From the NCBI GenBank assembly GCA_023898385.1, contig CP060220.1:1860001-1924000 (forward strand): a stretch of 64,000 bases of DNA, read 5' to 3'. This document shows positions 8,850 through 18,281 of this stretch, one piece after another (the first letter of the stretch is position 1; each line of letters opens with the position of its first letter). The notes below the pieces were generated by a model, which saw only the letters and a program-made list of their open reading frames with translations, was not told where the DNA came from and did not search any database. The position numbers and the translations under genes were made by a program. The stretch is from Pseudobdellovibrionaceae bacterium. GTDB lineage: Bacteria > Bdellovibrionota > Bdellovibrionia > Bdellovibrionales > UBA1609.

Positions 8850-11800
8850 TTGAGGGGACTATCTCTTTTGTTGACCACATTTCGTGGTTTACATAGGCGT
8901 GCGCTATCGATTTTAATTTCGTTTAATTTTGTGATCACCTCTCTTCCGTCCGGCTATGTTTGGGCACGGCAAGAGTCGCCCTCAAAAACCGAAGTGGAAC
9001 AAGCCATTGAGTGGGGCAAAGAATACCACCAACTCCTCGACAGATTTGATGAAAATCTTTCTTCTTCAGCAAACGAACGTTTCATCCTCGATGAATTTTG
9101 GCTGTTACCCCAATCGGTGGTTTATGAAAATCAAGAAAAACACAAGACAACCCAACACCTCAGACCCATTGGTTGGTGGGATGTCGTCGTCGATTTCAGA
9201 GATGCAGAATCTGAAAATCCACTGACAGAAAACCTTCTATTTCAAAATCTAGCGCCTTCCCTGCAATCCACCCAGTTGAATGGCTCGGCGCTATTTTCTC
9301 TGTCTACCCAGCGATACGGTGTTATCCATGAATTTCGAATTCCAATAATTGCGGCGGCCACACTTGGTCCCTACTTGGTCTACATTAGAAAAAATAGTTT
9401 TGATGACACCACTCAAACACAAACAGTTTCGTTTATCGATTTGCGCACTCACATGGGACTTCTTGGCAACGAGACTTTGCCGGTTTATGAAATCCCCCTG
9501 TCGAGCCCCGAAGCCATCACCACTCTTTCTGCCACAAGTGACCATCTTGTGGTGGGACAAGACGCTAAAATTCACCAGGGGCAACTGGATGACCTTTCTA
9601 CCCTGTGGACTACAACCTTTAATCTCACTGCCAACTTGGTTGATCCCAAAACAGTAGCTAGCACAATTCCTCTTGTAGATACTTTTTTTGACTATCTTAA
9701 GCGCAGAAAAGAGCTTCATGCTCCACTCAATACGCCTTCCTCCGATGCCACCCAAGAGTGGGCCCAGGTGCTTGAAAGTCAACTTGAGCAACAACTAGCC
9801 ACCTCTTTAGCGCGCCGAAAAGCGATTAAGTCCATAGATAAAAGCAAAATGGAATTAGTGGACACTGTCACTGAGCAGCTCAAAGATGAGATAACAGTGC
9901 TCAAAGAAGAGGCCTCTCATCTTGTCAACACCTACCACCAAACACTTCTGCAATCTCAACATTTAGAAAAAGCTCTCCGGAGTACGCAGAGTAATCTACG
10001 CTCGGGACGAAAACTGACTGGGCATCTACATCGTTTGAAAACCCACCTTATTTCACCGAGACCCTATGCCAGTAAAAAAATACGTTCGGCCTTGGCCGCC
10101 GTAGTGGCCGCAGCAAGGGTCGGTCTTGGTGAAAAACCGGCTCGAGTCATAGATCAAATGAGCCGACGCCCCTTTGTGACCTCGGCGATGTTAGCCGCGG
10201 CTTCAATAGCGGTGGTGCATCCTGAAATTTACGGACCACTAATGAGTGAAGGGCTCAATGCCGGACGTACACTTCTTGGTGCCCTTTGGGCATCAATTAG
10301 CGGCATAGGAGAAACCGCGTGGAAAGCGGCGACAACAACCTTTTCTGTGTTGACCGACCCCATAGACACTCTTAACAAAGCCTACGTTGCCGAGGGCAAT
10401 TGGTATCGAACGATTATTGGCTTAAGTGTTTTTTCGGGTGCCATGGCGATAATTCTGGGTGGCTATCATGTGATCAACGCACCACTAAGAGCCTTTCTTG
10501 ATCGGCGTAAAGCCGGTGAAGACTGGAAGGGTCTTGCCGACAGACAGAACCAGCTTCAGCAATCCTACCTCGGCGCATTGGCCAAAGCTGAAGATGACAA
10601 ACGCAAAAGAAATTCTGAAAAGTCTGCTGAGTTCACAGATGAAGATCATCTGTATGTAAAGTCGATTCTTGAAAATAAAAAACAAGAACTTAAACCAAGC
10701 AAGGGCCTTTGGAACAAGGTCACTGGGCACCGAGAAGTGGACATTGTCATGGGCGCCGCCATTGACCCAGCCCAAACCGAAATGGAGATGGCGCGAAAAA
10801 TTGGAGAACTAAACGACCTCCATACTGAGATCAAAGAATCCACCGTGGCCAACGAGGTTGCTGAAAAAGACCCCAACCAGTTAAAAGGCTTCTGGGGTGG
10901 ATTTAAACACCTGATTTTTAGTTACGCCACTTACTCAAGAACTATCTTGGATTACACAAAAATTTGGAACTTCTACTCAGGCCTTCGTTATTGTAGCTTT
11001 GGCTGGAGTCACGTGAAGGTCTGCGGCGTGGAAATTCCCTTTATCAAGTTCAAGCCGCTGACATTGGTCACGCGCATTTTATATCCTGATTTTTTCAACG
11101 TCACAGTTAACAAAAAAAGCGGACAGACCGTTTTACCAACGACTCTCAACGGTGGGTTAGTTCCTATTCACAAGAAAGTCGGCCAATGGTTCGCCCGCAG
11201 ACTGCAGCCCCTGATCATGTATTCATCCCCAGAGATGGCACGCCGGCAAATTTCACTCTATGAAAGCTTCGAAGATAAAATCATCGATGTGGAAGAATTG
11301 GTCGTAGAACAAGCCATGAAGCAGTCACTTTCGGCCCTCACTCAATTCATCGATAAAGACAGCGACCTGCAAAAACTGTACAGTTCTGATGGCATTAAGA
11401 GCATTACTTCTCAACAAATACGAGAGTTAAATTTTAAAAATAAAACGTTCGTGAGAACCTACTTTGAAGCCATCTACGAGCGGGCCATGAAAAAATTGTT
11501 GATTCAAAAAGTGGCTCAACAAGATGTAGTGGCGCTACAAGAAAGCGTAACAAATCAAGCTCATGCATTGGCCCCTCAATACAGAGAATTGCATGAAAAA
11601 TTAGAGCAAATGTCTGCCCAGGCGGAGCGGGGTGAAGTTGCTGAGACAGATTTTGAAGACTTGAAAAATCTGATTGTAGCCCAACACTTTTCGGACTCTT
11701 CAGAAGTCGACTTTAGTGTGACTGAGGATGATGTGAAAGCAGCAATTGCAGAAGTCGTAAACGACAAAAGCGTGTTTGATAGCTCAACCCGCATGGCCAA

Positions 11801-12842
11801 TAAAGCCAAACAGTCTCTTAATGCCCGAGTTCGAAACTCCAAGTATGAAATTGCGTCTGAGCTGGATCCTGCACAAAACACGTCCATGGCCCGTTACGCC
11901 ACGGTCAGTGAAAAGAGTCGAAATCCATTGGCCATGGCTCGGGCGGTTCGGGCCGAAGTTTCACAACTGTTAGTGACACTTCCCATCGATATTGGCTTTA
12001 AACTTCTGCTCACAGCCGGAATCATCGAGGGTGTGATGAAACCCATTCAATCCGAGTTTTTTGGTCCTAACTCGGTGGCTTACCTTTCTCAATTTGGCTT
12101 TTACGGCGGCCTATTGTCAGCTGTAGCCATGGGTGCCCTGGCCAACTCGTGGGTGAAGCTTCAAGAAGATGCATTTCATGATGATGCCGGAAATTTCGGC
12201 TATATACCCAAAGAAGAAGACGCCAAAAAGAGTTTCTTTCGCTGGTATTTAAAGCAAACATTTAGCGAAAAAAACTCTCTAATGAAAAACTGGAAACGCT
12301 ACTTGAGTATTGTGTGGCCCAACCTTCCAGCAGCCCTGCCAAATATTGCATTTTTCAGCTACCTCTCCATCGGACGCTGGGATCTCGACTACACCCTTGC
12401 AGGGTACCTGGTGGGATTTTTGACTCCCATTCAAGCATTCATCATGAAAATGGAGCAAGGATTTGAATTGGCTTCTTATTATGATGCCAAAAATATTCCA
12501 GAGAAATATCTCTCACACCCTGAAGTGCAAGCCTACCTACAAAAGCAAACGCAGAAGCGCCGAAATAAATTTAATATTTTCAATGATCTTTTTGGCAATA
12601 CGGCGGGCGAGTTACTAGCTAACTTCCAAACCACGACCACTGAAACTCGAGGAACGCGGTCGTTTATTCGCTCTTTGTTTGGAGGATACACGGCGACGGA
12701 AGGGATCATGTTGGGCCTTGAAAAAATGAAGCTAGTTACGGCAAACATCCCTGGACTCAGTCACCTTACGTCTGGTGTCTACAATGCCTGTGAGCACTTT
12801 TTAACAAACAACAGCACTGATCTGACGAAGTTGAAAAAGTAA
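8850..12842 (+). CDS. Very large unrecognised membrane protein (1330 residues)
   Basis: The gene starts at TTG 8850, supported by AGGGGGA seven bases upstream. The N-terminus (RALSILISFNFVITSLPSGYVWA) is a signal peptide or anchor. Residues ~150-250 look like extracytoplasmic beta structure, and residues ~290-390 are rich in E/K/Q with heptad character (coiled coil). Hydrophobic segments appear near 435-480, 510-535, 1035-1060, 1075-1100 and 1150-1205. A second charged helical region lies at ~580-690 and another at ~850-960. This suggests an inner-membrane protein with long helical extracytoplasmic or cytoplasmic arms. I recognise no family and assign no function. It stands alone, 140 bp after the secreted-protein operon, and ends at a shared terminator with the convergent metF-like gene. 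Confidence 0.7.
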   Translation: MRGLSLLLTTFRGLHRRALSILISFNFVITSLPSGYVWARQESPSKTEVEQAIEWGKEYHQLLDRFDENLSSSANERFILDEFWLLPQSVVYENQEKHKTTQHLRPIGWWDVVVDFRDAESENPLTENLLFQNLAPSLQSTQLNGSALFSLSTQRYGVIHEFRIPIIAAATLGPYLVYIRKNSFDDTTQTQTVSFIDLRTHMGLLGNETLPVYEIPLSSPEAITTLSATSDHLVVGQDAKIHQGQLDDLSTLWTTTFNLTANLVDPKTVASTIPLVDTFFDYLKRRKELHAPLNTPSSDATQEWAQVLESQLEQQLATSLARRKAIKSIDKSKMELVDTVTEQLKDEITVLKEEASHLVNTYHQTLLQSQHLEKALRSTQSNLRSGRKLTGHLHRLKTHLISPRPYASKKIRSALAAVVAAARVGLGEKPARVIDQMSRRPFVTSAMLAAASIAVVHPEIYGPLMSEGLNAGRTLLGALWASISGIGETAWKAATTTFSVLTDPIDTLNKAYVAEGNWYRTIIGLSVFSGAMAIILGGYHVINAPLRAFLDRRKAGEDWKGLADRQNQLQQSYLGALAKAEDDKRKRNSEKSAEFTDEDHLYVKSILENKKQELKPSKGLWNKVTGHREVDIVMGAAIDPAQTEMEMARKIGELNDLHTEIKESTVANEVAEKDPNQLKGFWGGFKHLIFSYATYSRTILDYTKIWNFYSGLRYCSFGWSHVKVCGVEIPFIKFKPLTLVTRILYPDFFNVTVNKKSGQTVLPTTLNGGLVPIHKKVGQWFARRLQPLIMYSSPEMARRQISLYESFEDKIIDVEELVVEQAMKQSLSALTQFIDKDSDLQKLYSSDGIKSITSQQIRELNFKNKTFVRTYFEAIYERAMKKLLIQKVAQQDVVALQESVTNQAHALAPQYRELHEKLEQMSAQAERGEVAETDFEDLKNLIVAQHFSDSSEVDFSVTEDDVKAAIAEVVNDKSVFDSSTRMANKAKQSLNARVRNSKYEIASELDPAQNTSMARYATVSEKSRNPLAMARAVRAEVSQLLVTLPIDIGFKLLLTAGIIEGVMKPIQSEFFGPNSVAYLSQFGFYGGLLSAVAMGALANSWVKLQEDAFHDDAGNFGYIPKEEDAKKSFFRWYLKQTFSEKNSLMKNWKRYLSIVWPNLPAALPNIAFFSYLSIGRWDLDYTLAGYLVGFLTPIQAFIMKMEQGFELASYYDAKNIPEKYLSHPEVQAYLQKQTQKRRNKFNIFNDLFGNTAGELLANFQTTTTETRGTRSFIRSLFGGYTATEGIMLGLEKMKLVTANIPGLSHLTSGVYNACEHFLTNNSTDLTKLKK

Positions 12843-12893
12843 TATCTTTTTGATTTTGAGCGAACCAGCGATAGTTACCCAAGTCGTCAATCA

Positions 12894-12929
12894 AGGTGGG
12901 ACAAATGATTCCGCTTTTGTTCCCCACCT
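12894..12929. terminator. Bidirectional terminator between convergent genes
   Basis: An imperfect stem pairs AGGTGGG(G)-ACAAA (12894-12905) with TTTTGTTCCCCACCT (12915-12929), with A/T-rich flanks on the left arm side. It lies between the convergent stops at 12842 and 12934, the expected place for a shared terminator. Confidence 0.55.
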
Positions 12930-12933
12930 AAAA

Positions 12934-14793
12934 TTATTGCCCGTGGATCACCTTTAGGGCCACGTCAACTCTGTTGAATGGTGCGCTCACTTGAAATCCT
13001 GAGACGAGTTTTTCTGCTTGTTGCATGGTCTTGTGAGCAATTTCAATCCCTCTTTTGATGGCCTCTTCGCGATCATCTCCTGCTTTTTCCATCTCTTCAA
13101 TGGCCCAATCCGGAACTTCAACGCCGGGAACCTCGTTCTTTAAAAACTCGGCATTGCGAAGACTGACGAGGGGCCAAATCCCCATAACAATGGGGATGCT
13201 CAAATCTCCCACTTTATCCATGAAGCGTTTGTAACTTTCAATATCATAAATGGGTTGAGTGATAGCGTAATTGGCTCCAGCTTCCACTTTGTAAGAAAAG
13301 CGCTTTCTTTCTAGCTCGCCGTTTGAAGCCGTGGGGTTAAGTGCCACGCCCACAAGAAATTCGGCAGGCTGTCCAAATGCGGAGCCGCCAAGATCCAAGC
13401 CTTGATTCATTCGATTCACAATATGGGTAAGCCCGATGGCATCCACGTCATACACCGCTGTAGCTCCGGGGCAGTTGCCCAACTTTGGAGGATCACCGGT
13501 TACCAGTAATAAATTTCGAACTCCATTCACATAGGCCCCCAGAAGGTCCGACTGCAAACCAATTAGGTTACGATCTCGAGTCGTAAAGTGAGGAATGGGC
13601 TCAAGATCAAAATGAGTTTGGACATAGCTTGCAAGAGCCAATGAACTCATTCTCGCAACTGCACGCGCGCCATCAGGAATATTCACAAACCGAACACCGC
13701 CTTCACAGAGGGCTTGCATATGGTTAAAAAATTGCGAACAGTCTACGCCTTTTGGCGGCACCACTTCTACCGAATAGACTTTCTCTCCTGAGTCAAAAGC
13801 TTGCCCCAATCGGCTACGTTCTCTAGTCGGCACCTGGTTTTTGGGTTGGTCAATGAGATCTCCCAATGCCTCAGGCATTCGGTAGGCACTTCCATCAGCG
13901 ACAATTCCGTGCGACTGGGTCATCCGAATGGAATTGGCAATGGCCTTTATATGAGCCTCACCCATTCCACTGTGCCCACCTACGATATTGGCCCCGGCCT
14001 GAATAAACCGTTTGGCATATTTCCCCACATAGTCGGGGTTGGTTAGATAAATATACTGATCATTCACGTACCTCGGAAGACCGGCGTTCGGCAAAAGTGA
14101 TATGGGCTTTTTTGTGTGAGGTCGGGCTTTTTGTAGGGCTGTTAACATGCCACTGGGGCCCACCTCACCGGCAAAACCCACCACGTCGACCCCCAACTCA
14201 TCGGCCAACTTCAGAAACTCAGGGATTGTCGCCCCATAGGAGGTCTTCATGTTTTCTTGAATACCTATGTGAGCAAATAGCGGTTTATTCGTCACCTTAC
14301 GAGTGGCGGCTATCGCCGCCCGAAGTTCGTTGAGATCATGAAAACCTACTAAGTTGATCCCATCCACTCCTGCTGCTTCAAAAACCTCAACGTTCTCAGA
14401 AAAAAAGTGCTCGGCTTCATCGGTGCTCGTTGGCCCAAGAGGCTCAATCATCACCCCGAGCGGACCAATGCACCCAAGCACGTAAGCCTCTGGCCCAGCC
14501 ACCTCTAAGGCAATTTCACTGGCCGATCTAATGATTTCAGAAAGCTGATCCTGCAACCCGTAAGTCACTAGTTTGGGCCTCGTCGCACTAAAAGTATTTG
14601 TATTTAAAATAGTGGCGCCAGATCGTTTGAATCCCTGCGTGACTTCGCGAACGGCCTGCGACTCGGTAACACTAAGCTCTTCAAAGCTTCGATTAATGTA
14701 AAAACCCTTATCATAAAGCGATGTGGTGATACCCCCATCAGCAACAATGGGATCTGATTGTTTTAAATATTCTATGAGTGGTTTTTTGTTCAA
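12934..14793 (-). CDS. Homocysteine S-methyltransferase-like / methylenetetrahydrofolate reductase fusion, zinc ligands missing
   Basis: 619 residues, the usual length for the two-domain YitJ-type fusion. Residues 1-~310 form a homocysteine methyltransferase-like barrel; ~325-619 form a MetF-type reductase (VYSVEVVPPKG, LLVTGDPPK, ITQPIYD), which binds FAD and folate and makes 5-methyl-THF. In active homocysteine methyltransferases zinc is held by one Cys in an NCxxGP-type loop and two in GGCCGT. Here these read FAGEVGP (Gly209 in the Cys position) and GGHSGM (His274-Ser275 replacing Cys-Cys). So the reductase half looks intact while the N-terminal half probably cannot bind zinc in the known way. 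It follows manC by 31 bp, probably cotranscribed. Known family roles are methionine supply and one-carbon metabolism. Confidence 0.85.
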   Translation of the reverse strand: MNKKPLIEYLKQSDPIVADGGITTSLYDKGFYINRSFEELSVTESQAVREVTQGFKRSGATILNTNTFSATRPKLVTYGLQDQLSEIIRSASEIALEVAGPEAYVLGCIGPLGVMIEPLGPTSTDEAEHFFSENVEVFEAAGVDGINLVGFHDLNELRAAIAATRKVTNKPLFAHIGIQENMKTSYGATIPEFLKLADELGVDVVGFAGEVGPSGMLTALQKARPHTKKPISLLPNAGLPRYVNDQYIYLTNPDYVGKYAKRFIQAGANIVGGHSGMGEAHIKAIANSIRMTQSHGIVADGSAYRMPEALGDLIDQPKNQVPTRERSRLGQAFDSGEKVYSVEVVPPKGVDCSQFFNHMQALCEGGVRFVNIPDGARAVARMSSLALASYVQTHFDLEPIPHFTTRDRNLIGLQSDLLGAYVNGVRNLLLVTGDPPKLGNCPGATAVYDVDAIGLTHIVNRMNQGLDLGGSAFGQPAEFLVGVALNPTASNGELERKRFSYKVEAGANYAITQPIYDIESYKRFMDKVGDLSIPIVMGIWPLVSLRNAEFLKNEVPGVEVPDWAIEEMEKAGDDREEAIKRGIEIAHKTMQQAEKLVSGFQVSAPFNRVDVALKVIHGQ

Positions 14794-14824
14794 CTCAGTC
14801 TATCCTTTTAAATTTCTATTAGAA

Positions 14825-16237
14825 TTAAATACGGTTGTAATCATCTTCGTAGCGAACAATGTCATCTTCGCCAAAGTAGCTGCCGGTTTGCACCTCGACA
14901 AAAACTAGCGGCTTTGCACCGGCATTTCGAATGCGGTGTTTCGATCGAGCTGGTATATGAATGTGCTCACCTGCTTTTCGGTGATGAACCTTGTCATCCA
15001 AAATCACCTCTGCCTCACCAGAAATAATGACCCAATGTTCATCTCGTTTTTCGTGAGATTGATACGACAGTTGGGCACCGGGATCCACTGTAATTTTCTT
15101 AGTCTTAAAAGATTTATTATCGGACAGTATTTCAAAGCCACCCCAAGGGCGGGTTTCAAAGGGATGAGACGTAGCTTCAGAAAACCCCTCGGCTTTCATT
15201 TTAGCCACGAGATCTTTCACCTTTTCACTTTTACCCTTTGAAGTGATGAGCAACGCATCTGGAGTATCTACAACAATCAAATTGTTAACGCCAATCAAAC
15301 CCACTACTTTATTTTTAATTGAAAATGCATAGTTTGAAAACGCGTCTTGAGTAAAAACCTTGGCATTCACATCTGAACGCAACGAAGGAACTTCTTCAGC
15401 CAATCGTGCAATTTCATCCCACGAACCCACATCGCTCCAGCCAATCTCACAGGGGATACACACTTGTTTTTCAAGCTTTTCCATAATGCCATAATCGAGA
15501 CTTTCTGATTCAAGATTGGCATAAATGTATTTGGCATTACTGAAGTCGGGTTTAATCTTTTCAATTTCAGTCCACAGGTTTGGCAGATGTTTTTTGAAGT
15601 GACCCACCATAACATTGACCCGAAATAGAAACATTCCCGCATTCCAATAATGCCGCCCAGACGACCTAAATTCGTCAGCACGACTCTGCCCCGGCTTTTC
15701 GTGAAACCCCTTTACCATACGAGCTGTAAACATTCCTCCACGAGGATTGTCCACTGTGGTTACAACATCGTCTTTCACCTCGATGTAGCCATAACCGGTT
15801 GCCGCGTACCGAGGTTCAATACCTAAAGTCACCACTTCATTTTGCTGAGCCACTTGCTCGCCAAGACGTAAAACAATTTCGAACGCCCTTGCATCTGTAA
15901 TCAAATGATCCGCCGGAAACATTCCGACAATTTCTTCACCCTTTCCCTGCTGCTGAAGAACATGACACATCAGCGCCACAGCGGGAGCGGTGTTTTTTCC
16001 AAGAGGCTCATAAATAGCATTTTCCTTTGGCAGACCCATTTCTTTTAAAGTTCTTGCCGTCAAGGCCTCCATGGTACCTACGGTTACGACGTGAGGGGCC
16101 CCAAATGGCTGCAGTCTTTCTATGGAATTCTTAAGAAATGACTGATCGTAAAATTCGCAAAATTGTTTAGGATAAGAGGCTCGCGATACTGGCCACAATC
16201 GGGTTCCGCTGCCACCGGATAAAATCACTGGAATCAT
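14825..16237 (-). CDS. manC: Mannose-1-phosphate guanylyltransferase / mannose-6-phosphate isomerase
   Basis: 470 residues, the normal size of type II PMI/GMP enzymes. The N-terminus VILSGGSGTRLWPVSRASYP is the nucleotidyltransferase signature that binds GTP and Man-1-P; the middle contains FHEKPG and GYIEV motifs of the family. The last ~120 residues form a cupin isomerase domain (FETRPWGGFEIL, SYQSHEKRDEHWVII, GEHIHIPARSKHRI) with its metal-binding His and Glu. It makes GDP-mannose in the cytosol for surface polysaccharide. It is divergent from the sugar-transferase gene at 16390, sharing a 150-bp control region, and sits upstream of the metF-like fusion. Confidence 0.93.
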   Translation of the reverse strand: MIPVILSGGSGTRLWPVSRASYPKQFCEFYDQSFLKNSIERLQPFGAPHVVTVGTMEALTARTLKEMGLPKENAIYEPLGKNTAPAVALMCHVLQQQGKGEEIVGMFPADHLITDARAFEIVLRLGEQVAQQNEVVTLGIEPRYAATGYGYIEVKDDVVTTVDNPRGGMFTARMVKGFHEKPGQSRADEFRSSGRHYWNAGMFLFRVNVMVGHFKKHLPNLWTEIEKIKPDFSNAKYIYANLESESLDYGIMEKLEKQVCIPCEIGWSDVGSWDEIARLAEEVPSLRSDVNAKVFTQDAFSNYAFSIKNKVVGLIGVNNLIVVDTPDALLITSKGKSEKVKDLVAKMKAEGFSEATSHPFETRPWGGFEILSDNKSFKTKKITVDPGAQLSYQSHEKRDEHWVIISGEAEVILDDKVHHRKAGEHIHIPARSKHRIRNAGAKPLVFVEVQTGSYFGEDDIVRYEDDYNRI

Positions 16238-16301
16238 AAACTAGGTCCCTAAGCTAAGATGCATCTTTCACTAAGTTAACATGAGAGGGCACTATTGAGG
16301 A

Positions 16302-16380
16302 GGTTGACTGGTATTTCCAGACTTGATGCCTGGGGTCAACCCACCGCAGACATTGACTCGATGAATTATTGATCTATCAG
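16302..16380 (+). promoter_or_regulatory. Divergent control region with inverted repeat and candidate promoter
   Basis: A 7-bp perfect inverted repeat GGTTGAC (16302-16308)/GTCAACC (16335-16341) lies between manC and the sugar transferase gene. Downstream TTGACT (16353-16358) and TATCAG (16375-16380), 16 bp apart, form a plausible promoter; a start of transcription about seven bases later would give an almost leaderless mRNA with the ATG at 16390. Functional role is inferred only. Confidence 0.3.
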
Positions 16381-16389
16381 TATGAACTT

Positions 16390-17757
16390 ATGGCAAAAAC
16401 ACCACTCCCCGTGAGAACTCTGAAGATCTTCCTTTTGTTGCTCGATGCCCTGGGCTTGTGGCTCATCTTCAATATTGTTTTCGGACTTCGCATAGGGCAT
16501 CCCGCCCCAGACTTGTTGTTAAATTTTAACATGTACGTGGTGATGGTCGTCTTGCTGGCCACGATTTATGTCTTCGACCTTTATAACCCGCAGTCGCAGA
16601 TTGCGGGCTTAAAAGCGCCAGGTTTGTTTTGGATTGCCATGTTGGTGGGCGGCGGACTGCTGGCGGCGCTTGCGTACCTTATGGCTACCCCAGCGACCAT
16701 GCAATATGGACGTGGAGTTGTGGCCGGCGCTCTTGTGGGATTTGCAGTTTACGGATCTCTGTCTAGGTTGTTTTTGGGATACTGGGTGAGATCAAGGGGC
16801 CAACAGGTCAGATGGCTGGTGGTTGGGGACACTCGTTACATTCAGCTCTTTAAGAATGATATCGATAAAAATCCTGTGGAGGGCCAGTTTACCTGGCTAA
16901 GCCGACCACAAACAAGTGGTGAGACGCCCGTCACTGATGGAACCTGGAACGATCTTGCAAAAAAAATACGTGAACCCTGGACGGGCATTGTCGTTGCCTG
17001 TGAGGAACGAGTGCCAGACACCCTACTCTCCGCATTTGTTGATGCTCGCATTCGTGGGACACGCCTCTATGACCTTGCAGATTTTTATCAACAAATCTGG
17101 AACAAAGTTCCTGTATTCTATTTGGATCAACTTTGGCTCGCACTGACCCAGGGATTTTCTCTTTTGCACAATCAAATGGGCCTTAGAATTAAGCGACTCG
17201 GGGATCTGATGGGAGCTTTAATCCTATTGCCGATCGCGCTGCCCGTTATGGCTGTGGCGGCACTACTTATTCTGATTGAAAGCGGACTGCCTGTGGTTTT
17301 CCATCAAACACGCACAGGTAAAGATGGTCGTGCATTTACTCTTTATAAACTTCGCACCATGAAAAAAGATGCTGAAAAAGATGGCGCTCAGTGGGCCAAA
17401 AAAAATGACAGCCGGATCACATTTTTTGGCCGTATATTTAGAAAGACACGCATCGACGAACTCCCCCAATTGTTTAATGTATTAAAAGGGGAAATGAGTT
17501 TTATTGGCCCAAGACCGGAACGGCCTGAGTTTAACAAAGATCTCGAAAAACAAATCCCCCATTACAACTTAAGACACGTGGTTCGCCCCGGAATCACAGG
17601 ATGGGCGCAAGTGCGCTACCCTTACGGAGCCTCAGTCGAAGACGCCCGTGAAAAACTGCAATACGATCTTTACTATATAAAAAACTATTCACTACTGATG
17701 GACATAGCCATCATTCTAAAAACAACAAGACTAATGCTATTCGGCCGTGGCCGCTAA
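16390..17757 (+). CDS. Polyprenyl-phosphate sugar-1-phosphate transferase (exopolysaccharide/O-antigen initiating enzyme)
   Basis: 455 residues from ATG 16390; an in-frame TTG at 16369 would add seven. Four N-terminal hydrophobic segments (~12-110) and a central nucleotide-binding-like region (WLVVGDTRYIQLF) precede another membrane segment (~277-300). The C-terminal Bac_transf catalytic domain follows: GLPVVFHQTRTGKDGRAFTL, YKLRTMKKDAE, RKTRIDELPQLFNVLKGEMS, FIGPRPERPEF. This is the WbaP/CpsE class that transfers a sugar phosphate from a nucleotide sugar to undecaprenyl phosphate at the inner membrane, the first step of capsule, O-antigen or exopolysaccharide synthesis. The specific sugar cannot be told. 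Neighbouring manC and the galE genes supply nucleotide sugars. Confidence 0.9.
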   Translation: MAKTPLPVRTLKIFLLLLDALGLWLIFNIVFGLRIGHPAPDLLLNFNMYVVMVVLLATIYVFDLYNPQSQIAGLKAPGLFWIAMLVGGGLLAALAYLMATPATMQYGRGVVAGALVGFAVYGSLSRLFLGYWVRSRGQQVRWLVVGDTRYIQLFKNDIDKNPVEGQFTWLSRPQTSGETPVTDGTWNDLAKKIREPWTGIVVACEERVPDTLLSAFVDARIRGTRLYDLADFYQQIWNKVPVFYLDQLWLALTQGFSLLHNQMGLRIKRLGDLMGALILLPIALPVMAVAALLILIESGLPVVFHQTRTGKDGRAFTLYKLRTMKKDAEKDGAQWAKKNDSRITFFGRIFRKTRIDELPQLFNVLKGEMSFIGPRPERPEFNKDLEKQIPHYNLRHVVRPGITGWAQVRYPYGASVEDAREKLQYDLYYIKNYSLLMDIAIILKTTRLMLFGRGR

Positions 17758-17758
17758 T

Positions 17759-17868
17759 TCCAGCAGAGACCAAAGGTCGAACTGGAATTAGCGGAAAAAA
17801 CTGAAGGAAGGTAACGATCCCGTGCCAATCGCACGGGGCGGAACCGACTGAAATTCTAGTCAATTTGA
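17759..17868. repeat. 110-bp direct repeat, copy 1
   Basis: This copy matches 17892-18001 with four substitutions seen in 110 bp (period 133 bp). It begins just after the stop of the sugar transferase gene. It can fold on itself: AATTCCAG/CTGGAATT encloses GACC-AAA-GGTC, and a second hairpin pairs CCCGTGC with GCACGGG. Confidence 0.85.
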
Positions 17869-17891
17869 CGCCCCGTCGGCAAATTGATTCC

Positions 17892-18001
17892 TCCAGCAGA
17901 GGCCAAAGGTCGAACTGGAATTAGCGGAAAAAACTGAAGGAAGGTAACGATCCCGTGCCCATCGCACGGGGCGGAACCAACTGAAATTCAAGTCAATTTG
18001 A
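17892..18001. repeat. 110-bp direct repeat, copy 2, overlapping the end of the MNT gene
   Basis: Second copy of the element at 17759-17868. Its last 14 bases (17988-18001) supply the final codons and stop of the nucleotidyltransferase gene. The CCCGTGC hairpin is kept, but the base change in its loop (CAATC to CCATC) falls outside the stem. The two copies look like a small structured repeat that may occur elsewhere in the genome. Confidence 0.85.
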
Positions 18002-18281
18002 TGGCGCTCATTAAAATTTGTTGAACGAAGGGATCAACTTCAGACTCCCTTTTTCCCTTTATTAAAAGATCTATCTTTTGGTCGCCCATTTGTTCTTTTA
18101 AATTTATTAACAATGTCACTTTATCTGAAAACTGCAGCCGATCACTCAATATCAAAAGGTCAATATCTCCACCTTTCAATTGATCATCTGCTCGCGAACC
18201 ATACAGATAAACGTCTGCACTATTATCCTGGGCCTTCACCGTCGAAACGATGATGTTTTTCTCACCGGGTTTAATCCTCAT
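17988..18281 (-). CDS. MNT-type nucleotidyltransferase, antitoxin of HEPN/MNT pair
   Basis: 97 residues with the minimal nucleotidyltransferase signature YGSRADDQLKGGDIDLLIL: Gly28-Ser29, then Asp39 and Asp41, which bind nucleotide and metal. In type VII HEPN/MNT modules such proteins neutralise the HEPN ribonuclease by adding AMP to a tyrosine near its active site. The ATG at 18281 overlaps the stop of the HEPN gene by 4 bp (ATGA), the usual tight coupling. The last residues and stop codon lie inside a 110-bp repeat, so the C-terminus may have been remodelled by repeat insertion. It could also be described as a HI0073-like protein. Confidence 0.85.
   Translation of the reverse strand: MRIKPGEKNIIVSTVKAQDNSADVYLYGSRADDQLKGGDIDLLILSDRLQFSDKVTLLINLKEQMGDQKIDLLIKGKRESEVDPFVQQILMSAIKLT

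Noticed and set aside
9291..9794. 167-residue minus-strand frame inside the 1330-residue gene
   Set aside because: No start signal or family likeness, and the plus-strand frame is continuous and well supported.
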